The notes beneath the pieces are model-generated. The model was not told the origin of the DNA. It saw nothing but the letters and a program-made list of their open reading frames with translations, and did not search any database. The position numbers and the translations under genes were made by a program. DNA of 64,000 bases from Sphingomonadales bacterium (GTDB taxonomy: Bacteria; Pseudomonadota; Alphaproteobacteria; Sphingomonadales; Sphingomonadaceae), in the NCBI GenBank assembly GCA_027488785.1, contig JAIYAY010000026.1:158015-222014 (forward strand). Reading direction: 5' to 3'. This document shows positions 10,200 to 20,331 of the stretch, in pieces. The number at the start of each line of letters is the position of its first letter. Within the stretch, counting starts at the first letter, position 1.

Positions 10200-11888
10200 C
10201 TATTTTGTTTTCAACGGATTAACGACCTCGCCAATCTCGCTTTTCCACATAAAGGCATCGCCACCGGCCTTTTTGTAGTCGCCTTCCCACTTTTTCGCGG
10301 CTTTTTGGTCCGCAAAAGGCCCAACCAATAGCCGGTCCGTTCTGCCCCACTCGGCTGTGAAGGCTTTCCGGGACTTTAGCAATCCCGCATAAGTTTTGGA
10401 AAGCTTGCGATAATCGAATCCAAGGGCATCGGCGTTTCCGGTCGCGATTTGTACCCAGAAGCGCGCAGGATGATCCTTTTCAGCCTTGGCCTTAGCCGCA
10501 AGCTTAGGATCGACTTTAACGACGGGTTTTAGCTTTTTCAAATCCACAGGAACTTGCGAGGGCCGCTGTTCGCTCTCCGGAATATCAATGGCCTCCACAA
10601 TTGCACCCAAATCAAAGCGGGATGAGGCCACCGGCGCTGCAGGCGCGGGTTCGGGGGCTTTCATGGCAATAGCGGGTACCTGCGATACAGGAAGTGGTGC
10701 CGCCGTCGATCCGCTGCTTTGCGTTGGTTGTGGCGTAATGACCGCGGTCACAGCCACCGCCGTCGTCGGTACGGGCGTTATGGCAGCAGGCGGCTGCGTG
10801 CTTACTGGCTTGGGCGATGTAGCACTGACAAGTGGGCGAGCCGCTTCTGGGACCGGCAGCGCATTATTGCTTACGCTCGCAATTCGGGTGTTTTGCGGTT
10901 CATCTACCTTGCCACGCGCGGTGGCAGTGCCAAGCCGGGACGTGTCGGTCTTCGGAGTGCTTTTGCTTTCGCGCGATGGCGTAGCTTTTGGTCCAAGCGC
11001 TGTGCCCGATGGAATAAGGCGATTATCCCCGGAAACGACAGGCGCTTGCGGTAGCGTCGATGCAATTCGGCGGACCTGCTCACTATCCCGCCCGACCGCT
11101 TGGCCCGTTGGGAAGTGCCCCAAATGTATTGCCGCCGCTTTCTGCGCATCCGTCAGGGACGGCATTAGCCGGAAAAAGCGCTCCATACGCAGCGCCGAAC
11201 TTGCATCCATGAACCCTTGGGCGACTTTCGTGGATTCACGCAGATCCCCTCGGGCCGCAAGCATGAAAGCGCGGGCCCGCCATGCAGCCGCGCTGTTGCG
11301 TTGCAGCAAAGGCAGCAGCATCGCGTCGGCGACTTCTTTTTGCCCCGAAAGCGACAAGGAAACCGCTTGGCGAATGATGAGGTCATCTGAGGTGGAGGCT
11401 GTTCGTGCTAATTTATAATCCTGCTGCGCGCGACCAAAATTACCCAAAAGGTCGAAGGCCAAGGCACGATCCAGCGCAATCGCGCGTTCATTTGCGCCAA
11501 GACGTACGGCTTGATCAAACAAACGCAGCGCTTCAAACGGATTTTCAGTACGCACGGTCGCCGTCGCCAAACCTGACACAATACGGCTGTTGCCAGGACG
11601 CAACGTATTGGCTCGCGTGAAGAAGTTCAAAGCAGCATTGGCATCCCCCAAAACAAGTGACGCGTTGCCAGCATCAGCCATGGCATCGGCATCGGAGGGA
11701 TTAATGGATATCCGGCGCATCGCCGCACGCAACTCAGCCGCACCAGCGGGCTCCGAGATTATCGGTGCAACAGGGGTTGCCTGGTCAAGTGCCTCGAGCG
11801 CGCTTTCGTCAACGACTTGCGCGTACACGCCCGATGATAAAGCGAGCGCACAGAATATCCCTGCACCACGTAACATTGTCACATTCAT
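10200..11888 (-). CDS. Secreted TPR and SPOR-domain protein
   Basis: A 562-residue exported protein. A signal peptide occupies about residues 1-23 (ends VYAQ). Tetratricopeptide-like helices fill about 45-210 (NPSDADAMADAGNASLVLGD and similar units). A long Pro/Thr/Ser/Ala-rich linker runs to about 465, and a C-terminal SPOR domain (FWVQIATG ... RLLVGPFAD ... AFMWKSEIG) lies at about 475-555. SPOR domains bind denuded glycan strands at the septum, so a periplasmic division or cell-wall role is likely. Its place about 100 bases after ftsZ supports that; it could share the ftsZ transcript. No catalytic site is seen. Confidence 0.8.
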   Translation of the reverse strand: MNVTMLRGAGIFCALALSSGVYAQVVDESALEALDQATPVAPIISEPAGAAELRAAMRRISINPSDADAMADAGNASLVLGDANAALNFFTRANTLRPGNSRIVSGLATATVRTENPFEALRLFDQAVRLGANERAIALDRALAFDLLGNFGRAQQDYKLARTASTSDDLIIRQAVSLSLSGQKEVADAMLLPLLQRNSAAAWRARAFMLAARGDLRESTKVAQGFMDASSALRMERFFRLMPSLTDAQKAAAIHLGHFPTGQAVGRDSEQVRRIASTLPQAPVVSGDNRLIPSGTALGPKATPSRESKSTPKTDTSRLGTATARGKVDEPQNTRIASVSNNALPVPEAARPLVSATSPKPVSTQPPAAITPVPTTAVAVTAVITPQPTQSSGSTAAPLPVSQVPAIAMKAPEPAPAAPVASSRFDLGAIVEAIDIPESEQRPSQVPVDLKKLKPVVKVDPKLAAKAKAEKDHPARFWVQIATGNADALGFDYRKLSKTYAGLLKSRKAFTAEWGRTDRLLVGPFADQKAAKKWEGDYKKAGGDAFMWKSEIGEVVNPLKTK

Positions 11889-11994
11889 TCGCCCTTATTG
11901 GTATGCCGATTGCCGGACGCAAAGCATGTTTACGCAATGCTCCGACAAACGGTTGCCTAAAGCGGACGAAATGACAGTGCGCTGCCCACGCAGC

Positions 11995-13500
11995 TTAGGA
12001 GTTGTTCTGCCTATCCAGAAAACGCGGAACGTTGACGCTGCTTGCGCCATCACGCCCCTTGTCATCTTCATCATCCGAGCGCGAGAGGCCACGTGACAAG
12101 TTCGACATGCGTTCAAACAACGTACCACCCGTGGGCAGGCGTGGCGCCGCACGCTCAGGTGCCTGTGTCACATCGACCGGTGCAGCCGATGGTGGATTTG
12201 TGTCTGCCGGCGTGTTCAGTTCGAGCGCATCGGCTCCTGCCCAAGACGTAGATGGAAAACCGTTCGACTCAGGCAGCTTTTCTTCGCTGGCTTCATTGGC
12301 TTGAGCGACTTCGTCATCAGCTTCTGGGGCTTCGAAATCGCTGCCTAGGACCAAGCTGTCGTCTTCTGCCTCATTTTCTGGTTCCGCTACCACGACTGGC
12401 TCTTCGACTGGCGCGGGATCGGTGCTTTCAAACAAAGATGCTGTTGGCGCAGGCGCCGCAACAACAGGCTCTGGTGCAGGACGGCTGAATGAAAATGGTG
12501 TGCGCGATTGTGGTGCTGGCGATGCGGCTACGCCGTCATTGTCGATACCGGTTGCGACAACCGAAACACGAATTTTGCCGTTCAGATTTTCATTGAAAGC
12601 CGAACCCCAGATGATGTTTGCATCAGGATCCACCAGCTCACGAATATGGTTCGCAGCTTCGTCCACTTCCATTAGGCGCATGTCTTCACCGCCGGTAATG
12701 GACACGATAACGCCCTTTGCACCTTGCATCGACACACCGTCGAGCAGCGGGTTAGCGATCGCCCGTTCCGCCGCTTCAAGCGCACGGCCATCGCCTTCGG
12801 CTTCGCCAGTGCCCATCATCGCCTTGCCCATTTCGTGCATGACGGACCGGACGTCGGCAAAATCAAGGTTGATTAGGCCAGGCATGACCATGAGATCCGT
12901 GATACCGCGAACGCCCTGTTGCAGAACTTCGTCGGCCAGCAAGAATGCCTCTTTAAAGGTCGTATTCGGGTTAGCGACCAAAAACAGGTTCTGGTTCGGA
13001 ATAACGATGAGGGTGTCCACATGCTGTTGCAGTTCAGCAATACCGGATTCTGCAGAGCGCATCCGGCGCGATCCTTCGAAAAGGAACGGCTTAGTCACGA
13101 CGCCAACGGTCAATATGTTCATTTCGCGTGCAGCCTGTGCAATCACGGGCGCAGCACCTGTTCCGGTTCCGCCGCCCATGCCAGCCGCGATGAAGCACAT
13201 GTGGCAACCCGCCAAAGCGGACTTCACTTGCTCAATGGTTTCTTCTGCAGCGGCGCGCCCGACTTCGGGCCGCGAACCAGCACCAAGACCTTGCGTAATC
13301 TCGGGCCCAAGCTGAATGCGATAATCCGCAGGCGAAGCGTTCAATGCCTGCGCATCGGTATTAGCGACAACGAAATCGACGCCTTCCACCTTAGAGCTAA
13401 TCATATTGGCAACCGCGTTACCGCCGGCACCGCCAACACCAATTACTGCAATTTTCGGCTTCAATTCGTCAACCATGGGTGGTCCGATATTGATGCTCAT
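11995..13500 (-). CDS. ftsZ: Cell division protein FtsZ
   Basis: Tubulin-like GTPase that forms the Z ring. The glycine-rich N-terminal nucleotide site [11 protein letters not shown] lies at residues 20-30 and the tubulin signature GGGTGTG at 109-115. [15 protein letters not shown] T7 loop residues are present ([10 protein letters not shown]). After the GTPase core at about 320, a Pro/Ala/Glu-rich linker of about 160 residues leads to the C-terminal peptide [10 protein letters not shown] that binds FtsA and other partners. At 501 residues it is longer than the E. coli protein, as is common in alphaproteobacteria. It is separated from ftsA by 185 bases, the only large gap inside the dcw cluster. 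Confidence 0.98.
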   Translation of the reverse strand: MSINIGPPMVDELKPKIAVIGVGGAGGNAVANMISSKVEGVDFVVANTDAQALNASPADYRIQLGPEITQGLGAGSRPEVGRAAAEETIEQVKSALAGCHMCFIAAGMGGGTGTGAAPVIAQAAREMNILTVGVVTKPFLFEGSRRMRSAESGIAELQQHVDTLIVIPNQNLFLVANPNTTFKEAFLLADEVLQQGVRGITDLMVMPGLINLDFADVRSVMHEMGKAMMGTGEAEGDGRALEAAERAIANPLLDGVSMQGAKGVIVSITGGEDMRLMEVDEAANHIRELVDPDANIIWGSAFNENLNGKIRVSVVATGIDNDGVAASPAPQSRTPFSFSRPAPEPVVAAPAPTASLFESTDPAPVEEPVVVAEPENEAEDDSLVLGSDFEAPEADDEVAQANEASEEKLPESNGFPSTSWAGADALELNTPADTNPPSAAPVDVTQAPERAAPRLPTGGTLFERMSNLSRGLSRSDDEDDKGRDGASSVNVPRFLDRQNNS

Positions 13501-13669
13501 AATTTTATCCCCTTAGCCTCTTTGGCTTGTTCGAAATTTGCACGCTTTTGGCACAAAAGCGTGAAGGGCACATCAGAAAATTACCCTTTTTGCACAGGTT
13601 TCTGTCGGGCCATGAACGCGAACATATTACCTTCACGATTTAAGGCTTTTTTGTCGCCTTGAAGGTGAA

Positions 13670-13690
13670 TTTAGGCGTTTACCGCCTAAA
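13670..13690 (-). other. Hairpin overlapping the ftsA stop codon
   Basis: An 8-bp perfect stem (TTTAGGCG / CGCCTAAA) with a 5-base loop begins in the last codons of ftsA and includes its TAG stop. No T run follows, so it is not a standard intrinsic terminator. A second imperfect stem (ACCTTC-AAGGC pairing GCCTT and GAAGGT across 13630-13668) lies next to it. Together they occupy much of the ftsA-ftsZ gap. An attenuator, RNA-processing site or 3'-end stabiliser is possible; none is shown. Confidence 0.5.
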
Positions 13691-14951
13691 GATTCTCACG
13701 AACTGCGCGTTTTATACGTTCAATCAAACTTGGTATCGATCCGCCCAAATGGTCGGCGCGCAAATCATAACCCGATTGCAGTTCGATTCTCTCTGATGCC
13801 GCATAATGAATCAAGCCGACGAGCGTTGAGAATGCGGGGCCAGAATGCGCTTCGGGAATGCTGACAAGCCCGGCTGGACGGCCGATACGGACTGTGCGGC
13901 CCAATGCGCTCTGCATATGTTCGGCAACACCTTTTAATTCCGCGCCGCCGCCAGTCAGAACAACCTGATGCCCGGATGGCCCCGTAAAGCCCAGTGTTTT
14001 TAAGGCCTGCGCAACTTCGGTTACAATGCCATCGACGCGTTGACACACTACGGCATTCAACTGTGCCTTAGTGATGCGTGGGGCTTGATTGCCGGGTTCA
14101 ACGCCATTTTCATCTGGGCCAATGTCGAGCACTTCTTGATGGTCGCGTGGGCTAGTCAGCGCCGAACCATGGAAGCATTTCAACCGCTCTGCCTGTGCGC
14201 GGCGAATACCAAAGACCGACGCTATGTCGTCGGTAATGTCCGAGCCGCCTTTTTGAATAGTCTCAAGTCCGACGAGCATCCCGCCAATAAACACCGACAC
14301 GTTGGTCACGGCTGCCCCAAATTCGACCAGTGCAACACCCAGATCGCGCTCCTCCGCAGTCAAACAGGCAAGGCCTGTGGCAACCGGCCCGACGACGAGC
14401 GAATCAACGTCCAGATGCGCCGAGCGTACCGTCATATCCATGTTACGCACAGGTGATTGGTCGGCCAGAACGACATGCACATCAACACCAAGCCGATCTG
14501 CGTGCAGCCCGACCGGATTTGCCACACCGCCAACGCCATCGAGCGCATATAAAGTAGGTTGCATATGCAACGCAATTTTGCCGCCCGTTTGGATATTGGC
14601 GCGTCCGGCCTGAAGCAGTTCGTCGACATCGTCTTGCGTGATACGATCGCCGCCCAATTCGATTTCTACGGGGGCCAACATGCTATCGAGCCCACCTGAC
14701 GACATGCCAACCCAAGCCCTATCAATGTTGAGGCCCGCAATACGTTCGGCTTGCTCTACCGCATGACGCACGGACAATTCTGCCTGTTCGACATCCGCAA
14801 TGCAGCCACGGGTCACACCCCGGCTTTCGCGCTGACCAGTGCCGAGCACCAGCAGGTCGCCATTTTCGGTTTGCCGCGCGATTAACGCGGACACTTTGGA
14901 TGAACCGATATCAATTGCCGAAATCAACCGTTCGGCACGCGCCGTTTTCAT
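13686..14951 (-). CDS. ftsA: Cell division protein FtsA
   Basis: Actin-like ATPase that anchors FtsZ to the membrane and recruits late division proteins. The phosphate 1 motif SAIDIGSSKVSALIA is at residues 10-24, the SHS2 (1C) domain follows at about 85-165, and the ATP-binding VVLTGGGAELKG lies near 330. The C terminus ends in an amphipathic helix LIERIKRAVRENL, the membrane-targeting sequence. The 421-residue length is normal. It overlaps the ftsQ stop by 4 bases; a hairpin covers its own stop codon. Confidence 0.97.
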   Translation of the reverse strand: MKTARAERLISAIDIGSSKVSALIARQTENGDLLVLGTGQRESRGVTRGCIADVEQAELSVRHAVEQAERIAGLNIDRAWVGMSSGGLDSMLAPVEIELGGDRITQDDVDELLQAGRANIQTGGKIALHMQPTLYALDGVGGVANPVGLHADRLGVDVHVVLADQSPVRNMDMTVRSAHLDVDSLVVGPVATGLACLTAEERDLGVALVEFGAAVTNVSVFIGGMLVGLETIQKGGSDITDDIASVFGIRRAQAERLKCFHGSALTSPRDHQEVLDIGPDENGVEPGNQAPRITKAQLNAVVCQRVDGIVTEVAQALKTLGFTGPSGHQVVLTGGGAELKGVAEHMQSALGRTVRIGRPAGLVSIPEAHSGPAFSTLVGLIHYAASERIELQSGYDLRADHLGGSIPSLIERIKRAVRENL

Positions 14952-15904
14952 GCCGTTAATCCATTGTTTTTTGATGTTATTTCGTTTTTTTCGTCATTAT
15001 CTTTATTTTCCACTTTAACAGGCTCTGCCTGTTGCACTTTAACAGCTTCTGCCTTTGGTGCTTTGCGGAAATAGGCGCGATTAGGGTCGCGCAGGTCAAA
15101 ATGGATAAGGTCTCGGCCCAGCAAACGGTGGACACCGTCCAAGCGTGCAAAGTTCAGAAGTGCTTTGGCAGCTTCAGCCTCACCCTCTGGCAAAGCCAGC
15201 GTTTCGCCGGTCTGGAACTGCAAGTCCCAGCGTCGGTTACCTATCCAGCTTGCGCCTGAAACCTGCGACTTCAACGCCGAAGCATTGTCGAGCAAGGCGT
15301 TCAACGCGACGATATGTGTATTGGCTTCATTGCCATTCAAGGTTGGTAAATCACCGCCCTCACCCGCGCGGACATGTGCCAGAACAACACCGTTTGCGTC
15401 GATCAGCGAGTATTTCCCGCCCCGTTGCCATATCGCGGCAGGCTTGCGTTCGATAATCTCTACCGCCAATGTATCAGGCAAGCGCCGCGCAACGCGGGCG
15501 TCCTTAATCCACCCATATTGCAGCAAATCCGTACGCACCTTGTCGATATCCACCAAGGGCATCGCACGATCTTTTTCGGCGAGTACCAATTGATAGACTT
15601 TCAACTGGTCCACCCGTTCCATGCCCGTGACCTCGACACGCTGCACCTGAAAACCGGCCTTGGCAGCAAACGCGGCATATTGCTGGTACGCGGCCGCGGT
15701 CAGCCCTGCATATTGCGCAGCGGCAAAGGCAAGCAGTGTGAGAGCCGTCAATATAATCCAGGTAACAACGCGCTGCACATCCTGTTCGGAAAAAGGCAGC
15801 ATACGTATCACCGTATCAACCCATGAAGCTTGCAGCACCTTTTGCCGGGAACTAGGGCTTTTTGCCTTGCGTTTTGCGGGCGCTTTGCGTGCGACACTAG
15901 CCAT
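14948..15904 (-). CDS. ftsQ: Cell division protein FtsQ
   Basis: Bitopic divisome protein of 318 residues. A Lys/Arg-rich cytoplasmic N terminus of about 45 residues is followed by one membrane span (about 47-68, ILTALTLLAFAAAQY) and a periplasmic POTRA domain (FQVQRVEVTGMERVDQ near 85-100) with the FtsQ domain after it. The C terminus is a charged Lys/Glu/Asn-rich tail of about 40 residues that looks disordered. It shares one base with the ddl stop (TAATG) and overlaps ftsA by 4 bases. Confidence 0.93.
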   Translation of the reverse strand: MASVARKAPAKRKAKSPSSRQKVLQASWVDTVIRMLPFSEQDVQRVVTWIILTALTLLAFAAAQYAGLTAAAYQQYAAFAAKAGFQVQRVEVTGMERVDQLKVYQLVLAEKDRAMPLVDIDKVRTDLLQYGWIKDARVARRLPDTLAVEIIERKPAAIWQRGGKYSLIDANGVVLAHVRAGEGGDLPTLNGNEANTHIVALNALLDNASALKSQVSGASWIGNRRWDLQFQTGETLALPEGEAEAAKALLNFARLDGVHRLLGRDLIHFDLRDPNRAYFRKAPKAEAVKVQQAEPVKVENKDNDEKNEITSKNNGLTA

Positions 15905-16845
15905 TATGCTACCGCCCCTTTAACCATCAGCGCCTCTTTGACGATAATGTCGACAAGCTGCTCATAGCTGATCCCGACATGACGCGCTTGTTCGGGCACA
16001 AGGCTGAGCGGCGTCATACCAGGCTGTGTATTGGTTTCGAGAACGAAAACACCGTCCATGCCCGCCGTATCATCCCAGCGAAAATCGGTACGCGAGGCGC
16101 CCTTGCAGCCGAGCAATTGGTGCGCGCGCAGAGCGGTTTCCAGCATATATTGGGCAATAACATCCGGGATTTCCGCAGGACAAATATGTTCGGTCAGCCC
16201 GTCTGTATATTTCGCATCAAAATCATAAAAGCCGCTCTTTGGCTTCAGTTCGGTCACGCACAAAGCCTTATCGCCTAACACAGCTACGGTCAGCTCGCGG
16301 CCTTTGATGAAGGGTTCAGCCAGCAGCCGGTCAAATTCCTGCCACGGCCCCTTGGCGTCACGCGCAATCGGGTGGCCGTAATTGCTGTCTTCGGTGACGA
16401 TTGCTACCCCGACCGAGCTACCTTCGTTCACAGGTTTCAGAACATAAGGGCGCGGCAACGGATCAGCGACATATAAGCTTTCGCTGTCTACCATAGTGCC
16501 TTTTGGCATCGGAATTCCGGCGGGTACGAGGCATTGCTTCGTCAGTTCCTTGTCAATGGCAATAACCGACGTCACCATGCCGCTGTGGGTGTAAGGAATG
16601 TCCATCAAATCCAGCATGCCCTGCACCGAACCATCTTCACCAGGAACACCGTGCAAGGCGTTGAACACAACGTCAGGGCGAAGGGCCGTGAGGACTTGTG
16701 CGACATTGCGGTCCATATCCACGCGGCTGACCTGGTAGCCCAATTTTTCAAGCGCATCGGCCACACCATTACCGCTCATCAACGACACAGGGCGTTCGTT
16801 CGACCATCCGCCCATCAATACCGCAACGTGCATTTGCTTACTCAT
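15904..16845 (-). CDS. ddl: D-alanine--D-alanine ligase
   Basis: ATP-grasp ligase making the D-Ala-D-Ala dipeptide that MurF adds to the stem peptide. The N-terminal LMGGWSNERPVSLMSG is the substrate-binding signature, LHGVPGEDGSVQG lies near 65-77, and the ATP-grasp lid has VNEGSSVGV near 138. The metal ligands sit in FVLETNTQPGMTPLSL near 275-290. At 313 residues it is the short DdlB type found in dcw clusters. It overlaps murB by 4 bases and ftsQ by 1. Confidence 0.97.
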   Translation of the reverse strand: MSKQMHVAVLMGGWSNERPVSLMSGNGVADALEKLGYQVSRVDMDRNVAQVLTALRPDVVFNALHGVPGEDGSVQGMLDLMDIPYTHSGMVTSVIAIDKELTKQCLVPAGIPMPKGTMVDSESLYVADPLPRPYVLKPVNEGSSVGVAIVTEDSNYGHPIARDAKGPWQEFDRLLAEPFIKGRELTVAVLGDKALCVTELKPKSGFYDFDAKYTDGLTEHICPAEIPDVIAQYMLETALRAHQLLGCKGASRTDFRWDDTAGMDGVFVLETNTQPGMTPLSLVPEQARHVGISYEQLVDIIVKEALMVKGAVA

Positions 16846-17738
16846 TTCGTTTCACCCACGCGCTGTATTTCCCATATGAGGTCGACGCCCGAATGCGCCA
16901 AGACGCGGGCGCGGACTTCTTCGCCCAGCGCCTCGATATCCGCGCTGGTTGCATCGCCTGTATTAATCAAAAAATTGGTGTGTTTTTCGGACACTTGTGC
17001 ACCACCAATCTGAAGACCCCGGCATCCCGCAGCATCAACCAATTGCCATGCCTTATGGCCATCCGGATTCTTAAAGGTTGAACCGCCGGTTTTGGAGCGC
17101 AGTGGCTGTGATGCTTCGCGCGATGCGCTAATCCGGTCCATCTCCGCCTGAATCGCTTCGGGTTCACCCGGATACCCTTGGAAACGAGCCGCCACGACAA
17201 TCGCGCCATCGGGCAATTCGGAATGACGATAGCGATAATGCAAATCTTCCACCGACAAGGTCGCGAGCGTTCCATCGCGCATCACCACATCACAATCGCG
17301 CAATATGTCCTTTACCTCGCCGCCGTAAGCACCGCCATTCATGCGCACAAAGCCGCCGACGGTGCCAGGGATCGAGCGCAAAAATTCTAAGCCAGATATG
17401 CCCTTGTCCCGCGCGGTCGAGGATACCAATATGCCCGACGCCCCTGCGCCGCAATCCAGCGTGATTGCGTCAATGCAGGCAACCTTCGCAAACGCCTTAC
17501 CGAGGCGAACCACAACACCCCTGACGCCACCATCGCGAATAATGAGGTTAGAACCCAGGCCAAGCGCCATGACCGGTGTAGCAGGGTCAAGTTCGCGCAA
17601 AAACGATTGCAGGTCAGCTACGTCCTTCGGTTCAAACAATATGTCCGCGCTGCCACCCGATTTGAACCACACCAATGGGGCCAATGGCGCGCCTTGGGTC
17701 AAACGCCCTTCTACGTGCGGCACGGGCTGCGTGGTCAT
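16842..17738 (-). CDS. murB: UDP-N-acetylenolpyruvoylglucosamine reductase
   Basis: FAD- and NADPH-dependent reductase that makes UDP-MurNAc, 298 residues. FAD-binding segments are visible: [31 protein letters not shown] and [21 protein letters not shown]. The catalytic serine lies in [10 protein letters not shown] near 220 and the conserved glutamate is in the final segment. I set the start at the ATG at 17738, which overlaps the murC stop (ATGA); an ATG 23 codons upstream gives an unrelated Arg-rich extension inside murC. Confidence 0.96.
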   Translation of the reverse strand: MTTQPVPHVEGRLTQGAPLAPLVWFKSGGSADILFEPKDVADLQSFLRELDPATPVMALGLGSNLIIRDGGVRGVVVRLGKAFAKVACIDAITLDCGAGASGILVSSTARDKGISGLEFLRSIPGTVGGFVRMNGGAYGGEVKDILRDCDVVMRDGTLATLSVEDLHYRYRHSELPDGAIVVAARFQGYPGEPEAIQAEMDRISASREASQPLRSKTGGSTFKNPDGHKAWQLVDAAGCRGLQIGGAQVSEKHTNFLINTGDATSADIEALGEEVRARVLAHSGVDLIWEIQRVGETK

Positions 17739-19153
17739 GCACGCACTGCCTTTATCGCGTCGGCAAGGCCAGCGGCCCATTTGGTGATATCGCCAGCGCC
17801 CAAGCACACGACGATGTCATTGCCCCGCGCTACCTCGGCCAACTTACGCGCCAAATCACCTGCATCTGCGACCGTCGCGGCGGAACGATGCCCCCGCGCC
17901 TTAATACCATGCACCAGCGCTGCGGCATCTATGCCGTCAATGGGCCCCTCACCTGCGGCATACACCGGGGAGATGAACACCATGTCGGCATCATTAAACG
18001 CTTGCTGAAAATCATCCATATGGTCGCGCAACCGGGTAAATCGGTGTGGCTGCGCCACGGCAATCACACGGCCCTGCGCGCCTTCACGGGCAGCAGACAG
18101 CACCGCGCGGATTTCGACGGGATGGTGGCCATAATCATCGATGATCGTGACTGCCCCATCAACAAGGGCTAGTTCGCCGACTTTGGTAAACCGCCGTTTG
18201 ACGCCACCGAATTTATCAAAGCCATGGGCAACGGCCGCATCGCTCATCCCCATTTCAAGGCCAACCGCCACAGCGGCCAGCGCATTTTGCACATTATGGC
18301 GGCCCGGCATGGGAAGTCGAATATTCTTTATCGTCCGGAGCGACCCGTCGCGAGCGCGGACAACAACGTCGAAGCTGTTACCGCCGGGATGCGGGGTAAC
18401 ATTTTCGCCGCGAATGTCGGCCTGCGCCGAAAAGCCATAAGTAATAATCCGACGGTCGCGGATCTTCGGCAAAATCGCCTGCACTTCGGGATGGTCGAGG
18501 CACATAATAGCCGCACCGTAAAAGGGCACGTTTTCGACGAATTCGACAAAAGCGTTTTTGATCGCGTCGAAATCACCATAATGGTCAAGATGTTCGGGAT
18601 CGATATTGGTGACAACGGCAAGCGTGCCATCAAGCCTTAGAAAACTGCCGTCGCTTTCATCCGCCTCAACCACCATCCAGTCGCTTGCACCAAGTCGTGC
18701 GTTGGAACCGTAGCTGTTGATAATGCCACCGTTGATGACCGTCGGGTCAATACCGCCATGGTCCAGCATAGCGGCAATGAGCGACGTTGTCGTCGTCTTG
18801 CCATGTGTGCCGGCCACCGCGACCGTGTGCTTCAACCGCATCAATTCGGCGAGCATTTCGGCGCGGCGTACCAAGGGTATGCGCCGTTCCAAAGCCGCAT
18901 CGCGTTCTGGATTGCCTGCCTTTACCGCAGTCGATGTTACCACCACCGCAGCATCGCCAAGATTTTCGGCGCTATGACCAATCATCACTTTGATGCCGCG
19001 TTGGCGTAGGCCTTCGATGACATAGCTGTCGGCGATATCGCTGCCCTGCACTTGGTAACCCAAATTGTGCATGACCTCCGCAATGCCCGACATACCGATG
19101 CCGCCAATGCCGACGAAATGCACAATACCTATATCGGTTGGAACACCTCTCAT
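17735..19153 (-). CDS. murC: UDP-N-acetylmuramate--L-alanine ligase
   Basis: Adds the first stem residue, L-Ala, to UDP-MurNAc. The N-terminal Rossmann motif [21 protein letters not shown] is typical of MurC, the P-loop [15 protein letters not shown] is near residues 118-132, and [10 protein letters not shown] follows near 180. The central-domain [12 protein letters not shown] and C-terminal [10 protein letters not shown] are also MurC marks. Length 472 residues is normal. Coupled by 4-base overlaps to murG upstream and murB downstream. Confidence 0.98.
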   Translation of the reverse strand: MRGVPTDIGIVHFVGIGGIGMSGIAEVMHNLGYQVQGSDIADSYVIEGLRQRGIKVMIGHSAENLGDAAVVVTSTAVKAGNPERDAALERRIPLVRRAEMLAELMRLKHTVAVAGTHGKTTTTSLIAAMLDHGGIDPTVINGGIINSYGSNARLGASDWMVVEADESDGSFLRLDGTLAVVTNIDPEHLDHYGDFDAIKNAFVEFVENVPFYGAAIMCLDHPEVQAILPKIRDRRIITYGFSAQADIRGENVTPHPGGNSFDVVVRARDGSLRTIKNIRLPMPGRHNVQNALAAVAVGLEMGMSDAAVAHGFDKFGGVKRRFTKVGELALVDGAVTIIDDYGHHPVEIRAVLSAAREGAQGRVIAVAQPHRFTRLRDHMDDFQQAFNDADMVFISPVYAAGEGPIDGIDAAALVHGIKARGHRSAATVADAGDLARKLAEVARGNDIVVCLGAGDITKWAAGLADAIKAVRA

Positions 19154-20331
19154 GCTGCATTCTCTTTGGCTAGTGCGGGGGATGGGCTGAAACCGCCACC
19201 GGATTGGGCTTGTGATTTTATTCCATGCATTATGGGGGCGCGGCCAAAGGATTCTACTAGATCGGCAAGATCGGCAACCGCATTAGGCCGACCACAGCTT
19301 TTGGCGGCCTTGGCGGCATTTTCCATCGCTCCGGGCTCGAATGCTATGATCTGTATCTGCTTGGCTAGCTCCAATGCCGTGAATTCTGGCTGCGCGATGG
19401 CGCGCGCGCCGCCCGCTTCGACCATTTCTTTGACATTGTAGCTTTGGTGATCGTCGGTCGCGCTGGGCAGTGGGACCAATATCGCTGGCCGTCCCGCGCA
19501 TGTTAGCTCGGCAATAGTCGACGCCCCTGCCCGCGATATCACCATATGCGCCCAGCCAAGCCGCTGCGGCAAGTCTGGCAAATAGGTTGCCAGCTCTGCT
19601 GGAATATCATGGGCAGCATAAGCCGCGCGCACGGCATCAATATCTTCAGCGCGGCATTGCTGCGTCACTTGCAAACGCCGCCGTAAACTGACCGGCAAAT
19701 TCGACAACCCGTCAGGTACGACATTGGAAAGCACTGTCGCGCCCTGGCTTCCGCCCGTCACCAGCACGCGGAAGATGCCGTCGGTCGATAAAGCTGGATA
19801 AGGCTGGTCCCGCAAATCAAGCACATCTTCGCGGACCGGGTTACCAACCAGATGCACTTTGCTGGCATGGCGGGGCGATAGGCGCAGCACGTCGGGATAA
19901 GAGGTAGCGATCGCGTTTACTTGCCGTGCTGTGAAACGATTGACGCGGCCAAGCACAGCATTTTGTTCATGAATAATCGTCGGTATTTTCTCGGCAAAGG
20001 CACCGAGCAATGCCGGAAACGCCGGATACCCGCCAAAGCCCACCACGGCGCTGGGCGCAAAATCTTCATATAGGCGGCGCGCCATAGCACGGCCTTCGGC
20101 AATCGCCTTTAGGCCGGGAAGCCAGCTCGACAGATTTTTAGTAATGCGGCCAGCGGGCAGCTTATGCGTCGCCATCTTATCAGGACAGCCCGGAATTTTG
20201 GCACCACGCTCGTCGGTAATAAGCGCCACATGATGCCCCCGGTTGATCAGCTCCTGTCCCAGCGCAAAGGCAGGAATCAAATGCCCGCCAGTACCGCCTG
20301 CAGCCAACACATAATGACGAGAAATGGTCAT
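19150..20331 (-). CDS. murG: UDP-GlcNAc:lipid I N-acetylglucosaminyltransferase
   Basis: GT-B glycosyltransferase at the inner face of the membrane that turns lipid I into lipid II. The acceptor loop [19 protein letters not shown] opens the protein and the donor-site [11 protein letters not shown] lies near residue 190. [12 protein letters not shown] near 120 and [11 protein letters not shown] near 260 are conserved family segments. At 393 residues it is about 35 longer than the E. coli enzyme owing to a C-terminal tail ([14 protein letters not shown]) with low complexity. Overlaps ftsW and murC by 4 bases each. Confidence 0.97.
   Translation of the reverse strand: MTISRHYVLAAGGTGGHLIPAFALGQELINRGHHVALITDERGAKIPGCPDKMATHKLPAGRITKNLSSWLPGLKAIAEGRAMARRLYEDFAPSAVVGFGGYPAFPALLGAFAEKIPTIIHEQNAVLGRVNRFTARQVNAIATSYPDVLRLSPRHASKVHLVGNPVREDVLDLRDQPYPALSTDGIFRVLVTGGSQGATVLSNVVPDGLSNLPVSLRRRLQVTQQCRAEDIDAVRAAYAAHDIPAELATYLPDLPQRLGWAHMVISRAGASTIAELTCAGRPAILVPLPSATDDHQSYNVKEMVEAGGARAIAQPEFTALELAKQIQIIAFEPGAMENAAKAAKSCGRPNAVADLADLVESFGRAPIMHGIKSQAQSGGGFSPSPALAKENAA

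Noticed and set aside
10486..11418. Plus-strand open frame of about 310 codons antisense to the TPR/SPOR gene
   Set aside because: Gly/Ala/Thr-rich product mirrors the low-complexity linker of the minus-strand gene; no start signal or family match.
12422..13315. Long plus-strand open frame (about 300 codons) antisense to ftsZ
   Set aside because: Its product is Ser/Arg/Ala-rich with no domain, and the minus-strand frame is unmistakable FtsZ.
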